The position numbers and the translations under genes were made by a program. A stretch of 64,000 nt of DNA from Agrobacterium sp. RAC06 (GTDB lineage Bacteria > Pseudomonadota > Alphaproteobacteria > Rhizobiales > Rhizobiaceae), in NCBI RefSeq assembly GCF_001713475.1, contig NZ_CP016499.1, forward strand, positions 310,001 to 374,000, in the 5' to 3' direction. The notes beneath the pieces are model-generated. The model was not told where the DNA came from. It worked only from the letters and a program-made list of their open reading frames with translations, and made no database searches. Numbering within the stretch: position 1 is the first letter of the stretch; every line of letters starts with the position of its first letter. This document shows, piece after piece, positions 1 through 8,707 of the stretch.

Positions 1-123
1 CCGCGATGCTGCCGATTCTCAGCTGGTATTTTCAGGATCGAGGATGATCGGGGCTCGGCTTGCCTTGCCGTTTCGCCTCGGGCAGTGTGTGCCGCGAGCG
101 TGACCTTCAACGGAGATAGGCCC

Positions 124-1041
124 GTGGCGAGACAGTATGCCATCTATGACGTGTTCACCGACCGCAAACTGGCGGGCAATCCGCTCGCTGTGATCTTCGA
201 CGGTGCCGGCCTGTCCGACGAGATGATGCAAACAATTGCCGGAGAGATGAACCTCTCGGAGACCGTTTTCGTCCAGCCCGCCGATCACGCATCGCACACC
301 GCCCGGATCCGGATCTTTACCCCTGGCCGAGAACTGCCCTTTGCCGGGCACCCGACGGTGGGTACCGCGATTGCGCTGGCCGAGCGCGCCTATAGTGGCG
401 AGACCGCCAACATGGATCTCGTTTCCGTGCTGGAGGAGACGATTGGTCCTGTGCGCTGTGCCGTCCGGGTCAGGCCGGGGGAGGCAAGCTTCGCCGAATT
501 CGACCTGCCGCGCCTGTCGAGCCGCCATGAGTTGCAATTGGATCGGCAGGGGCTTGCCGATGCGTTGTCCGTCAAGGTCAGCGCCATAGGGTTTGAAAAC
601 CATGTGCCGACGGTGTGGAGTGCCGGCGTCCCGTTTCTTCTCGTGCCTCTGCACGATGTGGCGACGATCGAGAGCGTCGAATTCGAGCCGCAACTGTGGG
701 AACGCGTGGCGCCGATGAGCGAGGGGCGACTGACGTCTGCCTACATCTATTGTCGCGGCGGGGTGCATCATGCCGCAAAATTCCATGCGCGGATGTTCTC
801 GCCCGATATGGGCATTCACGAGGATCCCGCGACTGGGTCTGCCGTGGCAGCGCTTTCAGGCGCCATCCATCATTTCGACGCACTGCCGGACGGTCATCAC
901 CCGATGATGATCGAGCAGGGGGTTGAGATGGGCCGCCCTTCCTACATTCACCTGCATATCGATGTGAAAGACGGCGCCGTCTCGCGGGCGCGGATCGGTG
1001 GTCAGGCCGTCCGCCTGGCCACGGGAATGCTGGATCTCTGA
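124..1041 (+). CDS. PhzF-family isomerase/epimerase-like protein
   Basis: About 305 residues. Members of the PhzF family are cytosolic two-lobed enzymes of the diaminopimelate epimerase fold; the best known isomerises a phenazine precursor, but most, including rhizobial ones, have no proven substrate. Visible family marks are the N-terminal FTDRKLAGNPLAV stretch, the general acid/base glutamate in NLSETVFV (about residue 46), the FAGHPTVGTA loop and the EDPATGSA motif near the C-terminus. I start at the GTG at 124, preceded by GGAGATAGG at 112-120; an in-frame GTG at 85 would add 13 residues with no family similarity. It stands alone upstream of tRNA-Lys. The family call is firm; the substrate is unknown. 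Confidence 0.85.
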   Translation: MARQYAIYDVFTDRKLAGNPLAVIFDGAGLSDEMMQTIAGEMNLSETVFVQPADHASHTARIRIFTPGRELPFAGHPTVGTAIALAERAYSGETANMDLVSVLEETIGPVRCAVRVRPGEASFAEFDLPRLSSRHELQLDRQGLADALSVKVSAIGFENHVPTVWSAGVPFLLVPLHDVATIESVEFEPQLWERVAPMSEGRLTSAYIYCRGGVHHAAKFHARMFSPDMGIHEDPATGSAVAALSGAIHHFDALPDGHHPMMIEQGVEMGRPSYIHLHIDVKDGAVSRARIGGQAVRLATGMLDL

Positions 1042-1190
1042 AAACATTGGGTATTTCCAGGTTTTTGAAATTTTTTTGACCAAACGGCCAAGAATTTTTG
1101 CAGCGGCGCTAGACAAGGTCGCAGATCCTGTTTATACGCCCGGTCACGCCACCAGAAACGGGGCGGACGAGACCGGAAACGGTGTCAGGC

Positions 1191-1266
<76 letters not shown>

Positions 1267-1586
1267 TTTTCTTCTTCAAAACAATATGTTGGCCTTATGC
1301 GCAGTTCTGCGCACCTCGGGTTTGTTGGTGTCTTCAGGGCGTGCCTGGATGGCGATAATCAACCTGACTGGTCGTTCGGCAAGCCCTTCCTGGCCGAGTC
1401 ACAAACCAACTTAGCCGGCTATCAAAAAGTCGCTGGAAAAAGCGGGCGGACATCTGTCGCTCTGGTCGCCGATGTTCTCTAGGCGTTCTCACGCCTGGTC
1501 GCGTGTGTTCCTTGTTCGTTGCGGTTTTTTGTGCGCGTTCGTTGATTTTGCCCTGTGGATAACTGTGGACAACTAAGGTAGCCGGC
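1267..1586. other. Intergenic region with two DnaA-box-like sites
   Basis: This 320-base gap between tRNA-Lys and the end of hmuV holds no convincing gene; the short open frames in it lack family similarity and ribosome-binding sites. The one structured element is TGTGGATAA at 1554-1562 followed after one base by TGTGGACAA at 1564-1572. The first is an exact complement of the consensus DnaA box TTATCCACA and the second is one base off. An AT-richer, T-rich stretch (about 1520-1550) lies just upstream. No hemE, dnaA or repC gene is nearby, so an origin is not claimed. Confidence 0.5.
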
Positions 1587-2378
1587 TCAGCGTGTCGCGC
1601 TGAACCGGGCCTGGGGCAAGACATAGGGTATCGCCGCGCTCGGCAGCCGTCCGACACTGCCAGCAATGCCGTAGACATGCGCGATGGTCCCATCGTCGAT
1701 GGTTTCCTTCGGATGGCCTTCCCGGATGAGTTTGCCGTGGTGAAGGACGGCCAAATGATCTGCGAATTCGGCGGCAAGGTTGAGGTCGTGCAGAATGGCC
1801 AGGACGACACCGCCGCGTCGGGCAAAGTCACGGGCGAGCTCAAGAACCGAGATCTGGTGACCGATATCGAGGCTTGCCGTCGGCTCGTCGAGGAAGATCG
1901 CGCGTGGACGACCATCAAGAACAGGATCGGGCATCTGTGCCAGCACGCGGGCCAGCTGCACGCGCTGTTGTTCGCCACCTGATAGCGCGTTGTAGCTGCG
2001 CCCCTCAAAGCCACTCAGCCCCACACGGACGAGCGCCTGGCGTCCCGCAAGATTCGGATCGCGGCTGCCATGCGCAACGGCGCCCATGCGCACCACCTCA
2101 AGCGCCGTGAAGGGGAAGGATAGTGCTGTGGATTGCGGCAGCACTGCCCGCTCTCGGGCGAGCTCCACGGGGCTCAGCGAGGCGATACGCCGGTCCTGGT
2201 AAAGGATGTCACCGTGGTCGGGGCGCATCTCGCCGGAAAGGGTCTTCAACAGGGTGGACTTGCCCGCCCCGTTGGGGCCGATGATCACGGTGACCTTGCC
2301 GGCTTCCAGATGGAGGCTGACCTTGTCGACGAGAACGCGTCCACCGCGGCTGATTGTGATGTCGTGTGCGCGGATCAT
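1587..2378 (-). CDS. hmuV: Heme ABC transporter ATP-binding protein HmuV
   Basis: 263 residues; the ATPase of the heme importer, acting on the cytoplasmic face of HmuU. Walker A GPNGAGKST is at 34-42, the ABC signature LSGGEQQ at 132-138 and Walker B AIFLDEP at 160-166, followed by the D-loop SLD and a switch histidine (AILHDLN). Its ATG overlaps the hmuU stop codon (TAATG at 2376-2380), showing translational coupling. It is the last gene of hmuTUV. The family includes cobalamin and siderophore ATPases; the heme assignment rests on the neighbouring hmuT, the IsdG-like oxygenase and hutX. Confidence 0.93.
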   Translation of the reverse strand: MIRAHDITISRGGRVLVDKVSLHLEAGKVTVIIGPNGAGKSTLLKTLSGEMRPDHGDILYQDRRIASLSPVELARERAVLPQSTALSFPFTALEVVRMGAVAHGSRDPNLAGRQALVRVGLSGFEGRSYNALSGGEQQRVQLARVLAQMPDPVLDGRPRAIFLDEPTASLDIGHQISVLELARDFARRGGVVLAILHDLNLAAEFADHLAVLHHGKLIREGHPKETIDDGTIAHVYGIAGSVGRLPSAAIPYVLPQARFSATR

Positions 2379-3466
2379 TACAAGCCCTCCATGGCCTGGC
2401 GGCCCTGTTTGCCGAGTAGAAGCATCAGGAAGACGGGCGCGCCGAGGATCGCGGTGATGATGCCGATCGGCAGTTCTGCCGGTGCGGCGATGGTGCGGGC
2501 GACCGTATCAGCGAGAAGCAGCAAGGCTGCCCCGCCGAGCGCGGAAGCCGGCAGCAGGAAGCGATGTGACGGACCGATCGCGAGACGCAGCAGATGCGGC
2601 ACGACGATTCCGATGAAGCCAATCGAGCCGGCAGCGGCGACGGTTGCGCCACAGGCGGCTGCCACGGCGAGGATCGTCATGCGCTTCAGCCGCTGCACGG
2701 GCACGCCCATGTGGAAGGCTGCGGCGTCACCGAGGATCAGTGCGTCGAGGCCGCGTGCGACGAAGGGGATGATCGCCAGCACGAAGACAACGAAGGGCAG
2801 GATGGCGATGATCTTGTCCGTCGTCGCGCCGCTCAATGAGCCGAGAGACCAGAAAGTGATGTCGCGCAGCGCCCGGTCATCGGCGATAAAGATCAGGAGG
2901 CCGGTGGCAGCCCCTGTCATGGCGGCGATCGCGATCCCCGAGAGGATCAGGGCTGTCGTCGATGTCTGGCCGTTACGGGTGGCGATGACATAGAGCAGGA
3001 AAGTGTTGCCGAGACCACCGAGGAAGGCCATCAGCGGCAGAAACTGTTCGCCGAACACGACCTGCAACGGAAATAGCAGTGTGGGCCCAAGCACGATGGC
3101 GATCACGGCGGCAAGTGCTGCCCCGGAAGTGACCCCAACGATGCCGGGGTCGGCCAGCGGATTGCGGAAGAGGCCCTGCATCATGGCGCCGGAGACACCC
3201 AGTGCTGCGCCGATCAGGAGGCCCATGCCGGTGCGTGGCAGGCGCACAGCTTCCAGGATTATCAGGTTCTGCTGGTCCATGCTCGCATGATCGCCGGTCA
3301 CATAGGCGATCAGATGCGGCAGGCCGACGCCGGTTGGACCGATCACGATCGAAACGAAGATGGCGATCGCCAGCAGAACTGCCAGCAGGGCAAGGACGAT
3401 AAACCCGAGAGCGGAGCGATCTCCGTCACGCCTGCCGAGGGTCGACATCAGGGCCAGCGTGTTCAC
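2378..3466 (-). CDS. hmuU: Heme ABC transporter permease HmuU (FecCD family)
   Basis: 362 residues, hydrophobic throughout, with about ten membrane segments as in BtuC/FecCD permeases. Family marks include the segment RLPRTGMGLLIGAALGVSGA near residue 75, the GLFRNPLADPGIVGVTSGA loop, and GSIGFIGIVVPHLLRL near residue 280, which contacts the ATPase. Translation most likely begins at GTG (3466), two bases after the hmuT stop, with AAGGG in the end of hmuT as ribosome-binding site. It forms the inner-membrane channel through which HmuT delivers heme, powered by HmuV. Confidence 0.92.
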   Translation of the reverse strand: MNTLALMSTLGRRDGDRSALGFIVLALLAVLLAIAIFVSIVIGPTGVGLPHLIAYVTGDHASMDQQNLIILEAVRLPRTGMGLLIGAALGVSGAMMQGLFRNPLADPGIVGVTSGAALAAVIAIVLGPTLLFPLQVVFGEQFLPLMAFLGGLGNTFLLYVIATRNGQTSTTALILSGIAIAAMTGAATGLLIFIADDRALRDITFWSLGSLSGATTDKIIAILPFVVFVLAIIPFVARGLDALILGDAAAFHMGVPVQRLKRMTILAVAAACGATVAAAGSIGFIGIVVPHLLRLAIGPSHRFLLPASALGGAALLLLADTVARTIAAPAELPIGIITAILGAPVFLMLLLGKQGRQAMEGL

Positions 3467-3468
3467 GA

Positions 3469-4347
3469 TTACTGCCCTTCCGGATAGAGCATGGCGTTCA
3501 GGTCACGGGCGGCGTCGGCAGCACGCGGTCCAAGACCGAGGAGATAGAGGCCGTCCATGGTGAGGAAGGCCTTGTTCGCGCCGGCCGGGGTTGCTGCAAG
3601 GGAGGGGAGCTCAAATGCCTTTTCGGCCGTCAGATGCTGGGCGCCGCCGCTCATCACGAGGATAACGTCGGGGGCTGCGGCAATCACCGCTTCATCGGTC
3701 AGCGGCTTGTAACCGGAGATCGTGGACACGGCGTTCTCGCCACCGGCCAGCCGGATCATCGCGTCTGCAGAGCTCTCACTGCCGGCCGCCATGACGCGTC
3801 CATTGGCGAGGGAGAGAGCGAACAGGACTTTCTTCTTCGGCCCTGTTGCCGCCTTCACCTTGTCTTCAATGGCTTTGAGGCTGGCCTCGACCGATTTTGC
3901 CAGTTCGTCTGCCTTTTCCGCGCGCCCGATTGCCTGGCCGATGGCGCGGATCTTTGCTGGGATAGCCGATGTTTCAGGGGGCGAGGGGATGCTGACGAAG
4001 CTGAGGCCGCTCGCCTTGAGGATGTTGATGGAATCGATAGGGCCGGCACCGGCTTCCGCGATGATCAGATCGGGTCTTTGGGAGAGGACACCTTCTGCCG
4101 AGACCTGGCGAACATAGCCGATATCAGGCTTGGAGCTTGCCTCCGGCGGATAAAGGCTCGTCGTGTCGACGGCGACCACCCTGTCCCCCTCGCCGAGCGC
4201 ATAGATGATCTCCGTCACGGTGCCCCCGATCGCGACGATCCGCTCGGCATCCTTGGCCCCTGCCGTCTGCGGCAGAACAAGCGTCAAAGAAAGCGAGAAG
4301 GCGAGGGCGGAGATGAGCTTGCGGCGGGATGGGCGAATGGACAACAT
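3469..4347 (-). CDS. hmuT: Periplasmic heme-binding protein HmuT
   Basis: 292 residues. A signal peptide is clear (positive MLSIRPSRRK, hydrophobic core, cleavage near ALA-like PQTAGA at about residue 30). The mature part has the class III solute-binding fold marks RIVAIGGTVTEIIYALGEGDRVVAVD and a C-terminal GLGPRAADAARDL helix. It carries heme across the periplasm to HmuUV. The frame is open further upstream, but only this ATG gives an export signal. First gene of hmuTUV; it faces the oxygenase/hutX pair across a 246-base region with an inverted repeat (4447-4478). No TonB-dependent heme receptor gene (hmuR/shmR) lies in the window, so outer-membrane entry must be encoded elsewhere. Confidence 0.9.
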   Translation of the reverse strand: MLSIRPSRRKLISALAFSLSLTLVLPQTAGAKDAERIVAIGGTVTEIIYALGEGDRVVAVDTTSLYPPEASSKPDIGYVRQVSAEGVLSQRPDLIIAEAGAGPIDSINILKASGLSFVSIPSPPETSAIPAKIRAIGQAIGRAEKADELAKSVEASLKAIEDKVKAATGPKKKVLFALSLANGRVMAAGSESSADAMIRLAGGENAVSTISGYKPLTDEAVIAAAPDVILVMSGGAQHLTAEKAFELPSLAATPAGANKAFLTMDGLYLLGLGPRAADAARDLNAMLYPEGQ

Positions 4348-4446
4348 GGATGTGCTCGAACCTATGATCCGGGCGCCCGGAGGCAGGCACAAAGCCGTCT
4401 CCGGATCGCCGATAATGAAAATACGCATGTGCGGGAAGCTCCCGAC

Positions 4447-4478
4447 ATTTAACTTGACTGTGCTACACAAGTTTAAAT
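4447..4478. promoter_or_regulatory. Inverted repeat in the divergent heme promoter region
   Basis: ATTTAACTTG (4447-4456) is separated by 11 bases from CAAGTTTAAAT (4468-4478), giving an imperfect palindrome with the core ACTTG-N11-CAAGT. It sits between hmuT and the oxygenase gene, about 100 bases from each start, where an iron- or heme-responsive operator is expected. It does not fit the RirA (TGA-N9-TCA) pattern, and I do not see an Irr-type element. The regulator is therefore open. Confidence 0.45.
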
Positions 4479-4593
4479 AGGAAGGCAACAGATCGCGGTT
4501 GTTCCAGTAGGCCGGATTTCGGGGTAAACTCGTCAGCCGCCGATGCCCGACCGCGACGATCAGATCTTGTCTTGCAAAGAGGGAAACAGACCC

Positions 4594-4938
4594 ATGTACA
4601 TCGCCATGAACCGTTTTCGCGTCGTCCCGGGCTTCGAGGAAGCCTTCGAGAACCAGTGGAAGGCCCGCGAAGGCCGACTGGCTGAAATGCCGGGCTACAT
4701 CGAATTCCACATGCTGAAGGGCCCGAAGGCCGAAGACCATACGCTGTACGCTTCGCACACCGTCTGGGAAACCCATGGCCATTTCGTCGCCTGGACCAAG
4801 TCGGAACAGTTCCGCGCCGCCCATGCACGCGCCGGCGAAAGCAAGGTTCAGTATCTCTCCGGTCCGCATTTCGAGGGCTTTGACGTCATCATCCATGAAG
4901 ATCGCTCGGGCAAGCGCTCGGCTTCCGAAGCTGCGTGA
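4594..4938 (+). CDS. IsdG/HmuQ-type heme-degrading monooxygenase
   Basis: 114 residues of the antibiotic biosynthesis monooxygenase (ABM) fold, a small ferredoxin-like dimer. The IsdG-family catalytic triad is visible as Asn6 (AMNRF), Trp67 (VAWTK) and His77 (RAAHA), in the same numbering as known IsdG enzymes, which open heme to release iron. Bradyrhizobium HmuQ/HmuD and Brucella BhuQ are the closest named relatives by knowledge of the family. ATG at 4594 follows AAGAGGGA at 4577-4584. hutX follows after seven bases, so the two are likely co-transcribed. This pair probably replaces or complements the usual hmuS product, which is absent here. Confidence 0.85.
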   Translation: MYIAMNRFRVVPGFEEAFENQWKAREGRLAEMPGYIEFHMLKGPKAEDHTLYASHTVWETHGHFVAWTKSEQFRAAHARAGESKVQYLSGPHFEGFDVIIHEDRSGKRSASEAA

Positions 4939-4945
4939 GGCCTAG

Positions 4946-5464
4946 ATGGACACGTTGACGCAAAGCCACGGCGAAAGACGCGAGCGGGCGCTGGCGGCGC
5001 TCGCCGAAAAGCCTGACGGTGTCATCGAGCAGATCGCCGCCAAGGCCGAGGTGACGCCTGCCGACGTGCTCGCCATCCTCCCGGAAGGGGCCGCTGTGGT
5101 GGTGCCTTCCGAGAAGTGGGAGCCGATCTGGAAGGACCTCACATCCTGGGGCGAGATCCTGATGATCGTCCACACCGAAGACATCGTGCTCGAAGTCGAG
5201 GGCAGTCTGCCCGAAGGCAGCGAGGGGCATGGCTGGTTCAACATCCATGGCGACAGTCCGATCGGCGGTCACATCCGCAAGGAACGTTGTGTCTCGATCG
5301 CTTTCGTCGATCGCGGCTTCCATGGGCGCCGGTCTTGTTCTGTCTGGTTCATGAATGCCGACGGAAAGGCTATGTTCAAGGTCTTCGTCCGTCGCGACAA
5401 GGAGCGCAATCTCCTGGAAGATCAGGTCGCGCGTTTCGAAGCTTTGCGACAGACTTTCGCCTGA
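4946..5464 (+). CDS. hutX: Cytosolic heme carrier/utilization protein HutX
   Basis: 172 residues, the usual length of the HutX/ChuX/HuvX family of dimeric cytosolic heme-binding proteins that hand heme to a degrading enzyme. Recognisable stretches are KPDGVIEQIAAKAEVTPADV at the N-terminus, the GWFNIHGD loop and GGHIRKERCVSIAFVDR in the C-terminal half. Its position seven bases behind an IsdG-type oxygenase and opposite hmuTUV supports an intracellular heme-trafficking role. A hairpin at 5478-5503 follows. Confidence 0.88.
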   Translation: MDTLTQSHGERRERALAALAEKPDGVIEQIAAKAEVTPADVLAILPEGAAVVVPSEKWEPIWKDLTSWGEILMIVHTEDIVLEVEGSLPEGSEGHGWFNIHGDSPIGGHIRKERCVSIAFVDRGFHGRRSCSVWFMNADGKAMFKVFVRRDKERNLLEDQVARFEALRQTFA

Positions 5465-5477
5465 CGCATCAATTTGG

Positions 5478-5512
5478 CCCGCCGGTCCGTCAGGGGCGGC
5501 GGGTTCTTCCAT
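5478..5512 (+). terminator. Probable terminator after hutX
   Basis: CCCGCCG (5478-5484) pairs with CGGCGGG (5497-5503) over a 12-base loop, followed by pyrimidine-rich TTCTTCC and later TTCTTTCTTTT. The stem is GC-rich, but the T tract is broken. Confidence 0.45.
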
Positions 5513-5584
5513 TAAGCCCTTCTTTCTTTTGCCTTTAACTGGATCTATTGTCCTGCGGCTTTCATCCACGCACTGGACCACGTT

Positions 5585-8173
5585 TTGATCCGATTCCGTT
5601 CGATTTCTTTCGCCGTCGCGCTCAGCCTGCTGGCGGCGGGCTCTTCTTTCCTGCTTACGCCAGGCGTCGGTCTGGCACAGGACACCGATGCCACGCCGGC
5701 GGTGACTGAGCCGGCCCCGGTTGAAGCGCCCGAGGGGCCGCAGCTGCAACCTGAGACATTGGCCCCGGCTGCTGCCCCGGTCGCGCCGCCGCCTCAACGT
5801 GACGAGCAGATCGTCGCCGCCGAGAAGCGCGTCGAGGAAGCGCGAGCGCGCCTGACCGGCCTGCGCGATCAGGTCGAGAAAAACCTCCAGGAAGACGGCG
5901 TCCTTGCAGATCTCAAGGTTCAGTCCGATGCTCTCGGGCGGGAAGCGCTTGCGATTACCGTCGATTTGCGTCCTCGGATCGATGCCATTCAGGGTCGGTT
6001 GACGGAACTGGGCGAGCCACCCGCCGAGGGGCAGCCCGCCGAAAGCGCGAGCGTCGCTGAGGAGAGGTCGCGGCTCAATGCCGCGCGGGCGGAAGTCAAT
6101 GCGCTCACCGGCCAGGCCGAGGATCTGTCGATCGAGGCGAAGACGCTGTCCGATCGGGTCTCGGACACGCGTCGGGCACTGTTTACCAGCCGGCTGCTCG
6201 AGCATACCGAAATCAATGGAAGTGTGCTCGAGGAGGCGCTCCAGTCTTTCTCCGCCGATGCGGCGCGGGTTCAGCGCAGCATCACGAGCTGGCTGAGCTT
6301 CGTCATCAAGTTCAAGGCCTTGCAATTGGCCATTGCAGTTTTTCTATCGATGGCCTTGGCTTCGCTGATCCTGTTTGTCGAGTACCGACTGTTCGGACGG
6401 ATCAACAGGCGCGATCCGACCAACGAAGCCCCCTCCTATCTCAGCCGCTTCTCGGTCGCCTTCTTCTCGACGATCCTGCCGTCTCTGGCACTGAGCTTCT
6501 TTCTGGCTTCCACCTATTTCCTGCTCGATACGTTCAATGTGCTGAGAACCGACATCGCTCCGATCGTTGCATCGGTCTTTGCATTGATCGGTCTTGTCTT
6601 TTTCGTCATGGCCATTTCAAGAGCGGTGCTTGCGCCCGCGGCGCCAAACTGGCGGTTGGTCAAGCTTTCAAATAAGGGAGCGCGCGACCTCAGTATCGCA
6701 ATCTTCCTGATGGCGCTCGTCAACGGCCTCGACTACGTCGTGTCCGTCATTAACGAGAGCTACAGCTCGCCAGTCGTGCTGACGGTGATGCGCAGCTTTG
6801 CCTCCTCCGTGGTCATCGGCCTGCTGCTGTTCTTCGTGTCCTTCCTGCGGCCGGTGCTCGCCGAGTCAGGCGATCCCGCTGTCCGGGGACGGCCCTGGCC
6901 ACGGGCGGTGGCGATCACGCTTCGGATTGTCGGCGCCGTCCTGATCCTCGCTGCTGCCATCGGCTATGTCGGGCTCGCGCGTTTCCTCGCGACCCAGATC
7001 GTTCTCACGGGCGCGGTTCTGGCGACGATGTATATCGGCATCCTGACCGGCAAGGCGATTTCCGCTCCCAATCAGTTCGGTGAAACCAGGGTCGGTCGGT
7101 TTATCGGCCGCCGTTTCCGCCTCTCGGCTGTCGTGCTGGACCAGAGCGGTATCGGCGCCGGTCTGGTCATCTACGCCTTTGCGCTCGTGACCGGCATTCC
7201 GCTCATCCTGATGTCCTGGGGGTTCCAGCCGCGCGATCTGCAGCTCTGGCTCTTCAACCTCTTTACCGAGATCAATGTCGGCACGATCCGCATCTCGATC
7301 TTCGGAATTCTCGGCGGTATCCTGCTTTTCGCTGCCGGCCTTTTCGTGACGCGCTGGTTCCAGAAGTGGCTGGACGGCAATGTCATGGCGCGCAGCCATA
7401 TCGACGGCGGCGTGCGCAATTCGGTGAAGACCGGTGTCGGTTATCTCGGTACCGGCATTGCCGGCATCATCGGCATTTCCGCAGCCGGTATCGATCTCTC
7501 CAGCCTGGCGCTTGTTGCCGGTGCCCTGTCTCTCGGTATCGGCTTTGGCCTGCAGAACATCGTCTCCAATTTCGTCTCCGGCCTAATTCTGCTGGTCGAG
7601 CGACCCTTCAAGGTCGGCGACCACGTGATCACGGGGGTCAATGAAGGCATCGTCAAGCGAATCTCGGTCCGTGCGACCGAAATCGAGACCTTCCGGCGCC
7701 AGTCGATCATCGTGCCGAATTCCGAGCTCATCAACTCGCCGCTCGGCAACTGGACGCATCGCAACCGCATGCAGCGCTCCGAAGTGCCGGTCAGCGTGGC
7801 CTATGATGCCGATCCGCAGGAGGTGATTGACGTGTTGCTGGCCGTGGTCAACGAGCGGACCGACGTCTTGCGCAATCCCGAGCCGCATGTCGAGTTCTTG
7901 CGCTTCGGAGCATCCTCGCTCGATTTCGAACTTCGTTTCCACCTCGGTGACATCGCCGATGGTCTGCGGGTGCGCAACGAAGTCCGTATCGAAATCCTCA
8001 GACGTTTCCGCGCCCGCGACATCGTCATGCCTTACCCGCATCAGGACGTCATGCTGCATCTCCAGGAGCATGACCGGCAAGCTCTTGTCCGGCGCAAGAA
8101 ACGGGCGGACGATCGTCCCGAGGTGGCGGAGGAATTGTCTCCGGACCCGGATGATGACAAACTCCTGCCATGA
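5585..8173 (+). CDS. DUF3772/MscS-family mechanosensitive channel
   Basis: 862 residues. A signal peptide (1-31, ending GVGLAQ) leads a Pro/Ala-rich linker and a periplasmic coiled-coil-prone region (about 60-220, DUF3772-like). About ten membrane segments follow between 240 and 650, then the MscS pore helix and beta domain: GALSLGIGFGLQNIVSNF near 655, VERPFKVGDHV, and IIVPNSELINSPLGNW. It should open under membrane tension to release solutes after osmotic downshock; large MscK/YbdG-like members often have extra regulatory roles. Initiation is at TTG (5585), the only codon in this frame that gives the export signal; the ribosome-binding site is weak. The C-terminus is a short charged tail. 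Confidence 0.88.
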   Translation: MIRFRSISFAVALSLLAAGSSFLLTPGVGLAQDTDATPAVTEPAPVEAPEGPQLQPETLAPAAAPVAPPPQRDEQIVAAEKRVEEARARLTGLRDQVEKNLQEDGVLADLKVQSDALGREALAITVDLRPRIDAIQGRLTELGEPPAEGQPAESASVAEERSRLNAARAEVNALTGQAEDLSIEAKTLSDRVSDTRRALFTSRLLEHTEINGSVLEEALQSFSADAARVQRSITSWLSFVIKFKALQLAIAVFLSMALASLILFVEYRLFGRINRRDPTNEAPSYLSRFSVAFFSTILPSLALSFFLASTYFLLDTFNVLRTDIAPIVASVFALIGLVFFVMAISRAVLAPAAPNWRLVKLSNKGARDLSIAIFLMALVNGLDYVVSVINESYSSPVVLTVMRSFASSVVIGLLLFFVSFLRPVLAESGDPAVRGRPWPRAVAITLRIVGAVLILAAAIGYVGLARFLATQIVLTGAVLATMYIGILTGKAISAPNQFGETRVGRFIGRRFRLSAVVLDQSGIGAGLVIYAFALVTGIPLILMSWGFQPRDLQLWLFNLFTEINVGTIRISIFGILGGILLFAAGLFVTRWFQKWLDGNVMARSHIDGGVRNSVKTGVGYLGTGIAGIIGISAAGIDLSSLALVAGALSLGIGFGLQNIVSNFVSGLILLVERPFKVGDHVITGVNEGIVKRISVRATEIETFRRQSIIVPNSELINSPLGNWTHRNRMQRSEVPVSVAYDADPQEVIDVLLAVVNERTDVLRNPEPHVEFLRFGASSLDFELRFHLGDIADGLRVRNEVRIEILRRFRARDIVMPYPHQDVMLHLQEHDRQALVRRKKRADDRPEVAEELSPDPDDDKLLP

Positions 8174-8283
8174 ACGCCGCATTCAGCCGCCATTCAGGCC
8201 AAATGGGGCACAAGAGGGGCAGGAGCGGTCGGAAGTGTACCGGGCGCGATTGAGAGGACGGAGCCTTTGGCTCCGCTATCGGC

Positions 8284-8556
8284 ATGAAGCAGTTCTATGC
8301 GCAGCTGGTTGTCGTGGTTGTTAGCAGCTTGTTGGCGGGGCCGACACTGGCAGCCTCGGTGCTGAACACCGGCAGCTCCGCCGTGGTTATCGTCGTGGTC
8401 GAAGAAGGCACACGAACCGAGATTTCGCTCGATGCCGGGGGCTCCGACACGATCTGCGCATCCGGGTGTTTCCTGACGCTGCCCAACGGAGACCGGATCG
8501 GGCTCGCCGGTGATGAAACCGTCGAAATCAAGGATGGTATCGCCACCATCAAGTGA
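8284..8556 (+). CDS. Small exported hypothetical protein
   Basis: 90 residues that I do not recognise. The N-terminus looks like a cleavable signal (MKQFYAQLVVVVVSSLLAG, cleavage near TLAAS). The mature part is about 65 residues, with two cysteines close together (ICASGC, likely a disulfide) and a beta-rich pattern of short hydrophobic strands. It begins about 110 bases after the channel gene and is followed by about 150 bases before the response regulator. No catalytic motif is seen; a small periplasmic protein is the best description. Confidence 0.6.
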   Translation: MKQFYAQLVVVVVSSLLAGPTLAASVLNTGSSAVVIVVVEEGTRTEISLDAGGSDTICASGCFLTLPNGDRIGLAGDETVEIKDGIATIK

Positions 8557-8707
8557 ACGGCTTTGACGCTGCTCGCCGAGATACCTGGATATTCTTGAAT
8601 GCTTAACTATGCGGGAGTGTTGATACGGGCCGAGGGCCTGAGTTAACGCTTCCGCAAAGGGCCTTTGTTAGATGTCTTACAAATAAACAAGACAGTGAAG
8701 GCTGGTC

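Noticed and set aside
1297..1482. 61-codon frame after tRNA-Lys
   Set aside because: No ribosome-binding site, no recognisable sequence, and the region is better explained as intergenic.
1554..1572. Chromosome origin at the DnaA-box-like pair
   Set aside because: Only two boxes, and none of the usual alphaproteobacterial origin neighbours (hemE, maf, dnaA, repABC) are present.
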